64,000 nucleotides of DNA from Isoetes taiwanensis (taxonomy: Eukaryota; Streptophyta; Lycopodiopsida; Isoetales; Isoetaceae): assembly GCA_021234155.1 (NCBI GenBank), contig JAJEKV010000399.1, positions 172,970-236,969 on the forward strand, in the 5' to 3' direction. Within the stretch, counting starts at the first letter, position 1. Every line of letters starts with the position of its first letter. The notes under the pieces were generated by a model. The model was given only the letters and a program-made list of their open reading frames with translations. It had not been told where the DNA came from and made no database searches. Of the stretch, positions 35,596-47,329 are shown piece after piece. The position numbers and the translations under genes were made by a program.

Positions 35596-36175
35596 ATTTT
35601 AGCTAGAGGTAGCTAGGGCAAGGAAGGACACCTATTTAAAAAAAAAAGGCTAGGGCAAGGACACGGCTAGGGCTGGTAAAAAAATAAGGACTAATTAACT
35701 AAAAGTATTTGAACATGTCTAGTTAAGTTAGCCAAAGGCATAAAAAATTATAAGCACAATTAACTAAACTTAAAAGTGACCTCTATAGTGCTAATTTCTA
35801 ATTTAGTTATTTTTTAGTTAATTTTGCTAACTAATCCGAACAAGGTGCGAAGATAAGTTTAGGTAGTGTTTTTGGTTAAAAAGTTAACTAAATTTCGGGA
35901 CTATCACGCTAACTAATTAACTAGTATCTGAATGTAAATTGGTGAGTGGAGTGCGAATACCCTAATCTAACCTATTTAGTTTTCTTTTTCTTCTTCTTTT
36001 TTTTTTTCTTGCTTTTTGGGGGATCCGGATAAGGTATTAGTAAGCCATAGAGTGTTATAAGTAATGATTATATAGTGCATACATGTTTGATATTGTCGTA
36101 CTATGTTGCATTTACTTTGTGCATGCTTGGCTTTTGTATTCATTATTTTGTTTTGTTTGTAGGCATAAAATGGCC
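35596..36175. other. AT-rich noncoding stretch
   Basis: Probable intron or leader of the plus module, with AGTTAACTAA-like words. An acceptor-like TTTGTAG lies at 36162. No gene is visible. Confidence 0.35.
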
Positions 36176-37700
36176 TCGATAAGGACAGAAGATGCTTAGT
36201 GAAATTAGAAGCATCCTCATCAATCAAATATGCGCCTGAGGCCAGGCCGGAGCGACATATCTGGCCTGATGATGAATTAACCGTTTTGTAGCATCGGTTG
36301 AGAAAAGAATGTCGGTGCGAATTATGTGGGAGGTGGCGAGCATGAGTGCGAGTTGGAAGATATGATGAGAAAAGAACTTAAAGTCTTGGTTTTGCAATCT
36401 GAGCGAATTGAGGATGCTACTTAAGTATAAAGTGCCACTTATGAGCCCCTATCTTTGAGGCATCGTGGGGCGATGGGCTAATTCGTGGCGAAGTGCAAAG
36501 GTCAGGCCTTAAAGATCACAAGATGGCGATGCGGTCTCAATTATGAGCGGTGAAGGGTTAGATAGTCTTATCCATGGTGGGAGCTCTATTGGTGCGGGGG
36601 CTAGATTATCATTACATGCTCATGATAAATGTCTGCATTTATTGGCGACATTCTGTGGATCTTTGTTGGGTTGTAAAAGTGCATTGGTAGTAAACAAAGG
36701 CTGCGGATATACCAAATCGGATCTTGGGAACCCTGTACTTTAATCAAGATGATTATTATCTGGCATTGTGTGGAGAGGCCAAGATAGAGCTGCATCATGG
36801 TTGTTGGTGACAAGTATATCCGTTTCAAGAGCCCAAGTCGGCATTGGCCACACCCCTTGGACTTGCCCCCGAGGGTCTTTTGTGGAGATGAGCCCACGGG
36901 GACCAATGGTAGTCTTGCCATTCATGAATGGAGGAACCTTTGCGAGAATTACTTGACCATCTTAGGAGCCAATTCTCTTCTTATAGGAGATGGTCAAATG
37001 CAATGCATAGTGCTCCAAGAAGGGCTGATATGAAGATAAGTCTGGAGTGGAAAGCCAAAATGAGACTTCGTGTATAAGTGCGTCCGAAATAGCTCTCGCT
37101 CTTGAGGAAGGAGTCTATGCCATCCACGCTCGAGGTTGGACACACACAAAGCTCAATTGCAAAGGGTCAAACTCCATTTTGATGACTCCCTTACAAATGT
37201 GTGGGTGGCTATTGGTGATTGGGACCGCGGCCCCATTTTTTTTTTGCAAGGGCGAATGCCCAAATTGAAGAAACCGTTATACACTACAAGATGGAATGGT
37301 GCGATATCCTTGGTGGGAGAAGAGTTTTTTACATCATCATCAGATGACCAAGCATCATGGGGGCATGAGATATCGACATATATTCCACTGGGCTACATTT
37401 CGAGATGCTCCTTGATTTTGTCCGGGCAATGCGGCTTATGGGGTTGTGTGTTGAGATAAACCCCCGGCCAGATACTCTAGCACATTGGACATCATCCAAC
37501 ATATGAAGGTCCAAATGATGATGGATAGAGAGCTGGTGCACATGGATAAGCCCATCTATTGCTTTCGCGTCGTCGATGTCTTCAAAATAGCGGGGCTTTC
37601 TTCGATATAGTTGTGAGAGAGGCGACATATGAAGTGTGGTGATCCACTTGAGATGGCTAAGCTCTTTGTTAAATGCTTGCAAGAAGTGATTAATATAATT
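36176..37700 (+). pseudogene. pseudokinase-like gene (plus module)
   Basis: This is the paralogue of the minus-strand gene at 17843-19951. In order across shifted frames one sees FNQDDYYLALCGEAK (about 36745), DKYIRFKSP (36806), TGTNGSLAIHEWRNLCENYL (36895), SEIALALEEGVYAIHARGWT (37085), HTKLNCKRVKLHFDD, VWVAIGDWDRG (37205) and WGHEI (37365). The block from EIALAL to GDWD aligns residue for residue with the minus copy. The catalytic HRDLKxxN is HTKLNCKR, so both catalytic Asp and Asn are absent, while the GDW Asp is kept. Many one-base shifts are present. No hAT element interrupts this copy at the equivalent place. Confidence 0.5.
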
Positions 37701-37839
37701 TTGTCTTCCCTATTTGAGGCTTGTTGCAACCAATAAATGTTTTTATTCAAAATTACTAATGAAAAAAGTAATTTATTAATCAAAAATTATTATTAATGGT
37801 AAATAAATTATTAATCATAACTTGTAGATAAAGTGTGCA

Positions 37840-38110
37840 TTCTGGGGCGTCAAACCCTAGGTTTTGTGTGCTACATCATCAAACCCTAGATTGTAAATGC
37901 CATGTGGCACAATCTAGGGTTTGATGATAATATTTCTGCATACTAGGGTTTGATATTTATAACACTACTATGATGTGGCAATAGGAAGTCGTGACGTGAC
38001 ACAACCTAGGGTTTGATGATGTGCCACCGCGCATAGCGTAGGGGTTTCATGATGTGGCACTAAAAATGCCGCGTGGGATAATTTAGGGTTGATTGTATGA
38101 CATGATACAT
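37840..38110. promoter_or_regulatory. AAACCCTAG (telo-box-like) cluster
   Basis: CATCAAACCCTAG or its complement CTAGGGTTTGATG occurs about seven times in 270 bp in both orientations (near 37850, 37877, 37915, 37942, 38008, 38040 and 38083). It lies just upstream of the next gene start at 38281. AAACCCTA is the core of the plant telo-box found in many promoters. The cluster may equally be a degenerate short repeat. Confidence 0.45.
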
Positions 38111-38280
38111 GGCGATAATATGGCAACCTAGAGTTCGATATGCACCCCATACATATATACGAGATACTTTTCTAATATAAATAAGAAGATAAGAATATAA
38201 ATTTAGGTATTTATTCAAAGACACTTGTTCAAAGCTTTTCTCTCGCTAATTCTCGTTATGTTCAAATTAATATATATAGT

Positions 38281-39890
38281 CATGGCGGAGGCTCAATTCT
38301 TAGCGGTCTTCCTCATTGTGGCCCTCTTTCTGCTGATGCAATATTCATGGCGTTATGCGTCTCCCCCTCCGCCCCCGGTCAAGACGGTCAAGACTGCAGT
38401 AAGTCTGCCGGGGCTCATTGGTGGCACATTTCGAACCATGAAAATACTATTTTTCATCTGTATGGTTTGTAAGTATCATTCTATTATTGCAACCAATATC
38501 ATTCATGGTTATCAAATGTTTCTCTCACAATTTCTTTTTTGATCTAGGTGTGCTCTTTTTTCGTGATGAATAGAGGTAATCACAATCGTCTGGAGAATGA
38601 AAAAGGCGAGCGTAAGTATTTATATAGTTTTATTATACCCTTTACCCTCTAATTAGGTATGTGAGTTTATGCATGGAGTTTTAATTTGTTGTGTAGATGA
38701 AAGGGGCGAGTTTAGAAAATAGGAGGAGGACTTCGCGAGATAGGGGCAATCGATGGCGATGTTCAAAAAGCCAACCTCCACTGTCACTACACCAGCGAGG
38801 TTTGGGTATTAAGATAGCTTTTATAAAAATAATAAATAAATGAATTGTTTTGCATGATATTTGTGCTTACTGCAGCTCCTCCGCCGCTCCCGCCTTCCTC
38901 GCAAACATGTCTCCCGTAGAGAGAGACCAAATTGCGGCATATTTTGCCTCTTTGACACCAGCGCCGGTTAAGCTGACCTCCGCTCCTATTCCCCAGCGAC
39001 ATAGTGTTGATTATCGGCCTCCGCGTTCTGGCGAGAATATCGAGATCGCTAGGCGTAGTATGGACTCCGTTCTAGGCAAGAGGCGGGAAGCAGATTTTTC
39101 TAATGCAAAGGAACTTGGAGGCCGATTTCAACGGTAAATATATATCCACTACGTACCAAACATTTCTTTGGTTGCGGCATGTTAAAGATGCTCATTCTCT
39201 CATTACTTCCCGAGGTCAAGAAGTAGTGGAGCAACGAGACTCACTACGTTCAAGATCGCGACGATCATCACGGGGTTCGGGATCAGAAGAACATCGGCAA
39301 TCGCTGACTTGGAGAGGGAAGGATCGGCGGCGTCCACATGTCAGCGAAGAAGGCGTCCATTTCGGCTTTGTTTTGAACCCGTAAGTCTCACGGGTGATTT
39401 GGCCCGAATATACCCGACTATCATATTAATAATAATTTTTGATGTAAGTTATGTGAACATATTATTTAAGATATCAACCTTAAATATTAGTACTTTGTCA
39501 TCTAAATTTGTTGTTTTGTTCATTCTCTTCACTTAGAATACATTGTAAAAGTGCTCAAAAGGTTCTTAATCGGGCCGGGATATGTATATTGGCCGGTAGA
39601 CATAAACACGCTTTTATATACCCACCATTTATGCTTTAGGGGGCGCTCTTCCTAAGAAGGATGATGAGGGAAGTGTCTTTTATACTAGCGAGGGGCGTGG
39701 TCACAAATAATATCTCTCGTTTATGGCCTCCCAGCGGTATAGGGGAGTGGCACTGGCTTATGATAGCGAAATAGAAGCGTCAAAAAATAAAATGAAACGA
39801 GTTTCGAGGAGATAGAAAAAGCAAAGGCGTTTAGCTGGAAGAAGCTCCGCCGATGATGGTGACTTCTACGAAAAAGGAGGTACATGACCT
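38281..39890 (+). pseudogene. membrane-segment gene of the plus module
   Basis: A plausible start gives MAEAQFLAVFLIVALFLLMQ, a signal or membrane segment, followed by a PPPPP run, as in the minus-module gene at 17448. Exon-like parts follow with splice-like edges. HNRLENEKGE ends at GTAAGTA (38611). SPVERDQIAAYFASLTPAPV and ENIEIARRSMDSVLGKRREA lie at 38910-39110. EVVEQRDSLRSRSRRSSRGS leads into HVSEEGVHFGFVLNP with GTAAGTC (39380). A last block is near 39640-39880. The N-terminal design is shared with the minus copy. Similarity of the later exons is weaker, so these may be related but rearranged. Function unknown. Confidence 0.35.
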
Positions 39891-40051
39891 AGTCATAGTC
39901 TTGTTTTATTATTTTGATATTGCGTTGATCTATCGATTTATGTCAAAAGGCAAAAAGTGGTCAAAAGGCTGAAGCGGACTTGCGAAAAAGAAGGAGGCGA
40001 TTGGTCAAAGTCCTAAACCACTTAATCTCCACAAGGAAGATATCAAAGGTA
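39891..40051. other. tail of the plus module, next to the LINE tail
   Basis: A donor-like GTACATG at 39880 and short open pieces (AKSGQKAEADLRKRRRRL-like, 39950-40010) suggest one more small exon. The LINE poly-T begins at 40052. Confidence 0.25.
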
Positions 40052-42230
40052 TTTTTTTTTTTTTTTTTTTTTTTTTGAAGAGCGTGTCATCAATATATTA
40101 AAAGAATGGTAATGTTACAAAGCAAGTGAGGAGGAAGGAGAAGCGCCCCAAAGAGGCGGCGATACCTCGACACTCCACAACAAACTCATAAACAAAGCGC
40201 AACCCTACTCTTTGTACAAACAGGACCATCACCATCTACAACACCCAAGAGTCAGCCAAATGGCAAACTTAAAGCTCTACTAATCCGGGGAACACCCGAA
40301 AGCTTTGAAATAGCTTGTACGAGTCGAGGAATGGAGGAGATTTGCGGTGCTGAATCCCACGAAAGATCCACAACGCGCCCGCTTCCAAATCAACCCACAC
40401 CAACCAAGCCCCGCCTGGATGCAAGGCTTCTTTGCCCTTGAAGCGGCCAAGCACCGAGGATACACATGAAGCGGCAAGCTGCTGGCTAGTCAATCTCACG
40501 AAATAGAGCCACGACCCAATCCCGGGCAGCCTGCAGGTGAGAGCATAAAACCGGGACAATGCTCTACAGTCTCACGATGAAGGCCACAACAAGGGCAACA
40601 AGGGCTCACACCCAGCCTAAAGCCCGACTCACAAGGACATTCACCACGATACGGCGGTGCACCGCACCCGCAAGCACCCTAACCTTCGGTGGGGAAGTGA
40701 ACTCCATGTCCACGTCCAAACCGGCGCCATCGAGGGCAGGAGGCTGCGAGACCACTTGCTTGAAGGGGCAGGGTGTCATGAATAGCCAACACCGGTAACA
40801 AGGCCGCACAAAACAAGAAGACACAACATCGGATGAACCTTCCAAACTGCACCACCACATCCTCGAGGGACTATAGGTATGTGTAGCGGAATACTTCTAA
40901 GCCACTTGTTCCCGATAGCCCGGTCCAGCGCCCCCGGTGGCGAGCTTCGAAAGAACTCCCACAAAAGCTAAGCCCGACCACTCCAATACCAATCCTCCAA
41001 AGGTGAAACACGGCCTGGCATTTCGCCTCCAGCGAACTTGCGTCAGAGCATGCAGTGTGGCGACCAAGGGCAAGTCTTTGGGGGTAGAGGAACCCACAAA
41101 GGAGAAGAGTGGTGATAAGCGAGAGGCATAATCTAGGCTGGAAGAGCACATGCACATGATCCCAAGCCCTTAACACCCAGGTGAGAAAGGGGATGCATGT
41201 GGGAAAGGTCGGAGACCATACTTGATGCCAGGGGCAACTCCACATGCCTGAGCGGCTTCCCCAAGCGCCACACAATGGCGAAGAAGAGCAACAACGGCGG
41301 CCGCACCCAGGAGAAGATGCTCCATCTGCGAGAATGCTCCAAACAAACTTGGAGACCAACACCTTACTATGTAGTGCCAAATCCGAATGGCCAAGCCCCC
41401 ATCCTCAGGGGGCGGAGACACTTCCACCAAGCCACTTTAACAACAGCCCCTTCATCATCCCGCCCCACACAAAATTTGAACAATCTTATCCAAAGCACGT
41501 ATCTTACCCTCGAGGAGCCAACATAGCGGATCTTTGTATACACATGAGTCTTTTGCAAAGTCTTGACTTGGCAATAGTGATCCTACACGCCATGGACAAC
41601 TTGCTACCCTTCCACCAATTGAGGTGTTTACGCCCCTGCAAAATCTCATCCCACACCCTCCCATGGAAACATCCCCTCAAAGGGAATACCCAACGACTTA
41701 GTACACACATTACACGGAAGCACCTTCAAGGGAATAGAAGCCAAACAAGGGGGCCCGGTCGGTGGGCCCATAATGCGAACATTACCCCAAGTCGGAAAAG
41801 AATGCACGAGGCCAAGGGAGAAAGTATCCGACAAACCCTTCACATTCCATAAAATTCCTCTCTTACGCCACCAAGAAGAGGAAAGTGTCATCGGTGGCCC
41901 GGTTAATAATTGGCGACTACCATCCTCCATCGAAGCCCATCCACCACCCCCTCCTCCACTGCTGACCAAAAACAAGCGAGGCGGTGCCTCCGCCCACAAT
42001 GCGTAAACAAAAGCGGCCAAGCCAAAGGGCACCCACGGCGCACCCCTGCCTAAGGAGAAAAGCGGGGAGGGTTCACCACAACACACCACTCTGGCGACTG
42101 ACCTATGCGGTTTTCATATTTATCTCGTAAAAGCGTGGACCCTGACCCAATGCTAACATCATGGCGGAACAAGAACTCCCAACCGGACACTATAAGTAAG
42201 CTTTGGCAAAGTCAAGCTTAAGATACTTAT
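40052..42230 (-). mobile_element. second 5'-truncated LINE
   Basis: A run of 25 T at 40052-40076 marks the poly-A tail of a minus-strand copy. On the minus strand, motifs in order are LKLDFAKAYL (about 42200), RQGCAVGAL (42060), KLSMACRITIAKS (41605), GKIRALDKIVQILCGAG (41490), VVKVAWWKCLRPLRMGAWPF (41420), LVSKFVWSIL (41360) and a Trp/Cys-rich end. This is the second half of a plant LINE reverse transcriptase with its connecting region. It is GC-richer and much more frameshifted than the LINE at 1734-5075, so it is an older insertion or a poorly resolved one. The endonuclease and first RT motifs are missing. Confidence 0.8.
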
Positions 42231-42575
42231 TTTGTCATTAGTTCACTTTAACTTGTGATAATGTTGTGTGCCTTGCAATCAGTTGCATTGAGCGTGCAAA
42301 GGATTTCTTATGATAATGCTCATAAGCAATTGTATTATCTTGATTTCTTCCGATCTCAAACAAGGTAGGTTTTTACTTGAAGTAAAAAACATATCAATCA
42401 ATCACTTTTCATATTGTGGAAACATAGGAAAGCTTTTCGGTTGTACTAGACACAATAGGGAAAGCTGGAATACCAATATAACTTGGTTGGATTCCATAAT
42501 TGATCTTTTAAAAGCGAGGTAATTTCAGAAGAATTATTTGCATATTCTTAATTCTTGAATCAACTAAATTTAAAT

Positions 42576-42648
42576 TGGTTTCACCCGATTTGAGCTGGAG
42601 ACCGATTATGTGTGAGGGTGACATGATAGCCAACTACACCACAAAACC
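42576..42648 (-). tRNA. tRNA-Val(CAC)-like sequence, degenerate
   Basis: Acceptor GGTTTTG and 3' GAAACC pair well, and the D arm GTGTAGTTGGCTATCA is kept. Anticodon loop CTCACAC gives CAC, but the anticodon stem no longer pairs. 73 nt. Probably a pseudogene. Confidence 0.6.
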
Positions 42649-42800
42649 ATTGCATAAGTAAAAGCGACTAATACTCTTGACATATATCATGAGAGCACCT
42701 TCGAATTTGCTCATAATAGTCTTTGGAATTCTTTGGGTTTTGTCTTGAACACATTGGCCTATTCTCCAATTGAGGGTAGAAGAATGTCTTTACTCAATAT

Positions 42801-42875
42801 GGATTTGTGGTGTAGTTGGTTATCACATCACATCTAACACACTAAAGGTCTCGGTTCAAAAATAGAACAAAACCA
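42801..42875 (+). tRNA. tRNA-Val(AAC)-like sequence, degenerate
   Basis: Acceptor GGATTTG, D arm intact, loop CTAACAC (AAC). The T arm is damaged (TTCAAAAATAG), so internal promoter and fold are weak. 75 nt. Confidence 0.55.
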
Positions 42876-43185
42876 TGTAACAATTGTGTATAATGTGCCA
42901 ATTTAATCGCTTTTAAACTTTTACATTTCTTATAATAATACCCATAAGCAATTGTATACGATCTCAAACAAGGTATTGGTTTTTACTTGGCGCAAAAACA
43001 TATCAATCAATCACTTTTCATATTGTGGAAACATAGGAAAGCTTTTCGGTTTGTACTAGACACAATAGGGAACTGGAATGCCAATATAACTTGGTTGGAT
43101 TCCATAATTGATCTTTTAAAAGCCCGAGTAATTTGGGGAAGAACTATTTGTATATTCTTAATTATTGAATCAACTAAATTTGAAT

Positions 43186-43259
43186 TGGTTTTGCTTGATT
43201 TGAGCTGGAGACCTTGATTGTGTGAGGCCCGGCGTGATAGCCAACAACACCACAAAACC
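43186..43259 (-). tRNA. tRNA-Val(CAC)-like sequence, degenerate
   Basis: 74 nt with loop CTCACAC. The anticodon stem is changed (GGGC against AATC) and the D arm has GTTGTTGG. Likely inactive unless these sites are base-calling errors. Confidence 0.55.
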
Positions 43260-43408
43260 ATTGCATAAGTAAAAACAACTAATACTCTTGACATATATCA
43301 TGAGAGCATCTCGAATTTGGCACATAATGGTACTGGAATTGCTGGGTTTTGACTTGAACACATTGGCCTATTCTCCATTTGAGATAGAAGAATGTCTTTA
43401 CTCAATAT

Positions 43409-43485
43409 GGTTTTGTGGTGTAGTTGGTTATCACATTTGTCTATTTTTTTTGCTTGAAGGTCTCGGTTCAAGTCGGGCAAAACCA
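43409..43485 (+). tRNA. tRNA-Val-like sequence, anticodon arm lost
   Basis: Acceptor, D arm and GGTTCAAGTCGGGC T arm are clear. The anticodon arm is replaced by a T run. Confidence 0.5.
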
Positions 43486-43800
43486 TGTAACAATTGTGTA
43501 TAATGTGTCAATTTAATCACTTTTTAAACTTTTACATTTCTTATGATAATACCCATAAGCAATTGTATTAGCTTGATTTCTTCCACGATCTCAAACAAGG
43601 TATTGGTTTTTACTTGGCGCAAAAACATATCAATCAATCACTTTTCATATTGTGGAAACATAGGAAAGCTTTTCGGTTGTACTAGACACAATTTCCTTCT
43701 TCTCCTGGAATTGGATTCCATAATTGATCTTTTAAAGCGAGTAATTTCAAGGGAAGAATTATTTGCATATTCTTAATTAGTGAATCAACTAAATTTGAAT

Positions 43801-43874
43801 TGGTTTTGCCAGATTTATTTTGGAGACCTTGATTGTGTGAGGCCCGACATGATAGCCAACTACACCACAAAACC
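43801..43874 (-). tRNA. tRNA-Val(CAC)-like sequence, degenerate
   Basis: 74 nt, loop CTCACAC, acceptor pair GGTTTTG/CAAAACC perfect, T loop altered. Confidence 0.55.
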
Positions 43875-44026
43875 ATTGCATAAGTAAAAACAACTAATAC
43901 TCTTGACATATATCATGAGAGCCTTTTCGAATTTGGCATAATGAATGCTTTTGGAATTCGGGGTTTTGTCTTGAACACATTGGCCTATTCTCCAATTGAG
44001 GGTAGAAGAATGTCTTTACTCAATAT

Positions 44027-44102
44027 GGTTTTGTGGTGTAGTTGGTTATCACATCAATCTAACATCTTGAAGGTCTCCGGTTCAAGTCTTTTCCCAAAGC
44101 CA
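44027..44102 (+). tRNA. tRNA-Val(AAC)-like sequence, degenerate
   Basis: D arm and B-box-like CCGGTTCAAGTC kept; the loop region reads CTAACA. The 3' acceptor is altered (CCCAAAGCC). Confidence 0.55.
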
Positions 44103-44428
44103 TGTAACAATTGTGTATAATGTGTCAATTGAATCACTTTTTAAACTTTTACATTTCTTATGATAATACCCATAAGCAATTGTATTATCTTGATTTCTTC
44201 CCGATCTCAAACAAGGTATTGGTTTTTACTTGAAAGCAAAAACATATCAATCAATCACTTTTCATTTTACGGAAGATAGGAAAGCTTTTCAATTTGTACT
44301 AGACACAATAGGGGAACTAGAATGCCAATATAACTTGGTTGGATTCCATAATTGATCTTTTTAAAGCCCGAGTAATTTCAGAAAAATTATTTGCATATTC
44401 TTAATTATTGAATCAACTTAATTTGAAT

Positions 44429-44500
44429 TGGTTTACCCATTTGGCTGGAGACCTTGATTGTGTGAGGCCTTATCTTGATCCCCAACTACACCACAAAACC
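44429..44500 (-). tRNA. tRNA-Val(CAC)-like sequence, degenerate
   Basis: 72 nt, loop CTCACAC, with changes in the D arm and T arm. Confidence 0.45.
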
Positions 44501-44651
44501 ATTGCATAAGTAAAAACAACTAATACTCTTGACATATATCATGAGAGCATCTGAATTTGGCACATAATAATGCTTGGAATTTCTTTGGGTTTTGTCTTGA
44601 ACACATTGGCCTATTCTCCATTTGAGATAGAAGAATGTTTTTACTCAATAT

Positions 44652-44729
44652 GGTTTTGTGGTGTAGTTGGTTATCACGTCTTTTCCTAAAACACTTAAAG
44701 GTCTTTGGTTCAAATCACGGGCAAAACCA
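44652..44729 (+). tRNA. tRNA-Val-like sequence, degenerate
   Basis: 78 nt. Acceptor GGTTTTG/CAAAACC and D arm are clear; the anticodon arm is expanded and unreadable. Confidence 0.45.
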
Positions 44730-45056
44730 TGTAACAATTATTGTATAATATGTCAATTTAATCTCTTTTAAACTTTTACATTTCTTATGATAATGCCCAT
44801 AAAAGCAATTGTATTATCTTGATTTCTTCCACGATCTCAAACAAGGTATTGGGTTTTACTTGGCACAAAAACATATCAATCAATTTTTTTTTCATATTGT
44901 GGAAACATAGGAAAGCTTTTCGGTTTGTACTAGACACAATAGGGAAACTGGAATGCCAATATAACTTGGTTGGATTCCATAATTGATCTTTTAAAAGCGG
45001 GTAATTTGGAAAAATTATTTGCATATTCTTAACTACTAAATCAACTAAATTTAAAT

Positions 45057-45125
45057 TGGTTTTGCTTGATTTGAACTGGAGACCTTGATTATGTGTGACA
45101 TGATAGCCAACTACACCACAAAACC
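45057..45125 (-). tRNA. tRNA-Val-like sequence with deletion
   Basis: 69 nt. The anticodon stem is partly deleted; acceptor and GTTCAAATC B-box-like T arm are kept. Confidence 0.45.
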
Positions 45126-45292
45126 ATTGCATAAGTAAAAACGACTATCATACTCTTGACATCTTGCATATATCATGAATCCCTACTCAAATTTCCCTTT
45201 CCCCTTATATAATCTTTGGAATGTTTTGGGTTTTGTTTCTTGAACATTAGCCTATTCTCCAATTAAGGTAGAAGAATGTCTTTACTTAATAT

Positions 45293-45367
45293 GGTTTTTG
45301 TGGTGTAGTTGGTTATCACATCTTTTCTAACACCTTTGAAGGTCTCGGCCTTTTTCATCGAAAACCA
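45293..45367 (+). tRNA. tRNA-Val-like sequence, degenerate
   Basis: 75 nt. The anticodon region reads CTAACACC; the T arm is destroyed. Confidence 0.4.
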
Positions 45368-45709
45368 TCCTTTAACCTTTTCCTTTTTTATAATGTGTGT
45401 CAATTTAAAATTGGCTTTTAAACTTTTACATTTCTTATGATAATACCCATAAGCAATTGTATTATCTTGATTTCTTCCGCGATCTCAAACAAGGTATTGG
45501 TTTTACTTGGCATAAAAACATATCAATCAATCACTTTTCATATTGTGGAAACATAGGAAAGCTTTTCAGGTTTGTACTAGACACAATAAATTTTGGAATG
45601 CCAATATAACTTCTTTGGATTCCATAATTGATCTTTTAAAAGCTGAGTAATTTGAGGAAAAGAATTATTTGCATATTCTTAATTATTATTGAATCAACTA
45701 AATTTGAAT

Positions 45710-45776
45710 TGGTTTTGCCCATTTGGTAGGAGACCTTGATTGTGTGAGGCGTGATAACCAACTACACCACAAAACC
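45710..45776 (-). tRNA. tRNA-Val(CAC)-like sequence with deletion
   Basis: 67 nt. The CTCACAC loop is kept and the anticodon stem shortened. Last copy before the Helitron 5' end. Confidence 0.4.
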
Positions 45777-45810
45777 ATTGCAAAAGTAAAAAAAGCTAAT
45801 ACTCTTGACA

Positions 45811-47000
45811 TCTTATATTATAATGTTATCACAAGTAAGTGTGTAGTGCATGAGGCCCTAATTTGAATGGTAGGGATCATCTAGGTGCATCAAAAGCAGG
45901 ATTTCTGCACAACTTCCTACCACAAGTGATTCATATTTTGATCTCTTATGGGGAAAGGGTAAAGAAAAAAAGGGGAAAAGGAAAAGGGAGAAACGTAAAA
46001 GGGGCAAAAGGCAGCCGCGAGGGGAAAGGGAAAAGGAGAAAGGGACAAATGCATGGGAAAAGGAAAAAGGAAAAAAAAAATTAAAAGGGAGGGAAGGGGC
46101 TGAGAAAGGGCCGCGAGGAAAAGGAAAGGTAAAGGGGAAAAGGGGGGAAATGGCATAGGAGAAAGGGAGAGAGTGGGAAAAGAGGTCAAGAAAGGGAAAA
46201 GGAAGGGAAAAAGAGCATGGGAAAAAGGAAAGGGAAAAAAAGAGCATGGGAAAAAGGAGAAAAAGAAAGGGAGAGGAAAGAAGAAAGGGGAGGAAAAATG
46301 GCATAGGAAAGGAAAAAGAGAGGAAATAGAGGGAAAAAGGGGCACCGAGAAAAGGAAAAAGAGTGAAAAGGTTGGGAAAATGAGGAAAAAGGGAGGGGAA
46401 AAGGGGAGCAAGGGAGAAGGGGAAGGGAAAAAGGGACATGGTAAAGGGAATGTGAAATGTGAAGGAAAGAAAAAGGGAGGGGCAAAGGAGGAAATGGAAC
46501 TGGAAAAAGGGCATTAGACAAAGGGAAGGGAAATGAGAAAAGGGAAAGGGGAAAGAGCGGGGAAAAAAAAAAAAAAGGAAAAGGGTGAAAAAAAGGAAAA
46601 AAAGGAAGCGAAAAAAAAGACATGGAAAAAAGAAAAGGGGAAGAGGGAAAGGGTGGGAAAAAATATGAAAATGGGCATAGAAAAAAAAGGAAGAGAAAAA
46701 ATGTGGGAAGGGCATGGGAAAGGAAAGGAAGGGAAAAATGATGAAGGAAAGATAAAGCAGTGCAATTAAAAGAGAAAGAGGAAAAGGATCAGGAATGGAA
46801 GAAAAGCGGAATGGAAAAAGTCCATCATGAAAAAAAGGAAAAGAAAGGAGAAAGGAAAAGAAGGGTGAGGAGCAAGGAATGAAAAAAGAGGAAGAGGAAA
46901 GGGGAAAAGGACACGGGGAAAAAGGGGAAGAGAAAAAGTGAGGAAAGGGAAAAAAGACAAAAGGAGAAAGTGGAAAGGGGAAAAGGAGGAGGCGATGGTG
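45811..47000 (+). mobile_element. Helitron with purine tract, 3' end not found (array 1 copy)
   Basis: The array is cut after GACA by TCTTATATTATAATG, the same 5' end as the Helitron at 8312-10326 and again following an A. The first 150 bp (to GTGATTCATATTTTGATCTC) match 62770-62907 in inverted order. The purine tract 45950-46990 matches the pyrimidine tract 61755-62765. I found no hairpin and CTRR end to the right, so the 3' side is missing or rearranged. Confidence 0.65.
45950..46990. repeat. polypurine tract (GGGAAAAAG)
   Basis: About 1 kb of G/A on the plus strand. It carries compositional open frames on both strands that are not genes. Confidence 0.9.
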
Positions 47001-47132
47001 GGCGTGGCGTTTTAGGCAAATTTTGATCGGGCGGCTTTGACACATGGGACATTCATGACATTTATCGTGGCGATGCAGTGGGCGATGGCGTTTTTAGGCA
47101 AATTTTGATCGGGCGCTTTGACACATGGGACA
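46988..47132 (+). repeat. 65-bp tandem duplication
   Basis: GGCAAATTTTGATCGGGCG with CTTTGACACATGGGACATT occurs twice in direct order, about 75 bp apart. Confidence 0.85.
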
Positions 47133-47329
47133 TTAATGCCTTGGATTTGCAAGGAGTCGTCGAAGCAGTTCTCCCACTATCTTTGGACACCAAGTTCCTC
47201 ATTAGGATTGCATTTTGTTGCTTCTCTAAAGATGTTGGTGAGGATTTTTGACTACCCAATCTTCGTTGTAGAAATTCTAGGGGTAAATCCATATGTCATT
47301 TCTAATTCCTTCTTTTTTTCTCTTTCTAC

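Larger units (their letters stand above)
42560..45790 (+). repeat. tandem array of divergent tRNA-Val pairs (array 1)
   Basis: Five and a half units, each 608-641 bp. Each unit holds a minus-strand and a plus-strand tRNA-Val sequence with their 5' ends about 150 bp apart, then a spacer of 310-340 bp. The spacer carries AACAAGGTATTGG, ATATCAATCAATCACTTTTC and CCAATATAACTTGGTTGG. Plus copies carry the AAC anticodon where readable; minus copies carry CAC. An inverted copy of the array lies at 60370-64000. Confidence 0.92.

Noticed and set aside
37281-37290. CACTACAAGA at the plus-module pseudokinase as a transposon end
   Set aside because: It lies within the kinase-like coding stretch with no subterminal repeats or partner end, so I treat it as a chance match.
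45858-47045. 395-codon minus-strand frame
   Set aside because: Same composition effect in the purine tract. All three pyrimidine-strand frames are open there.
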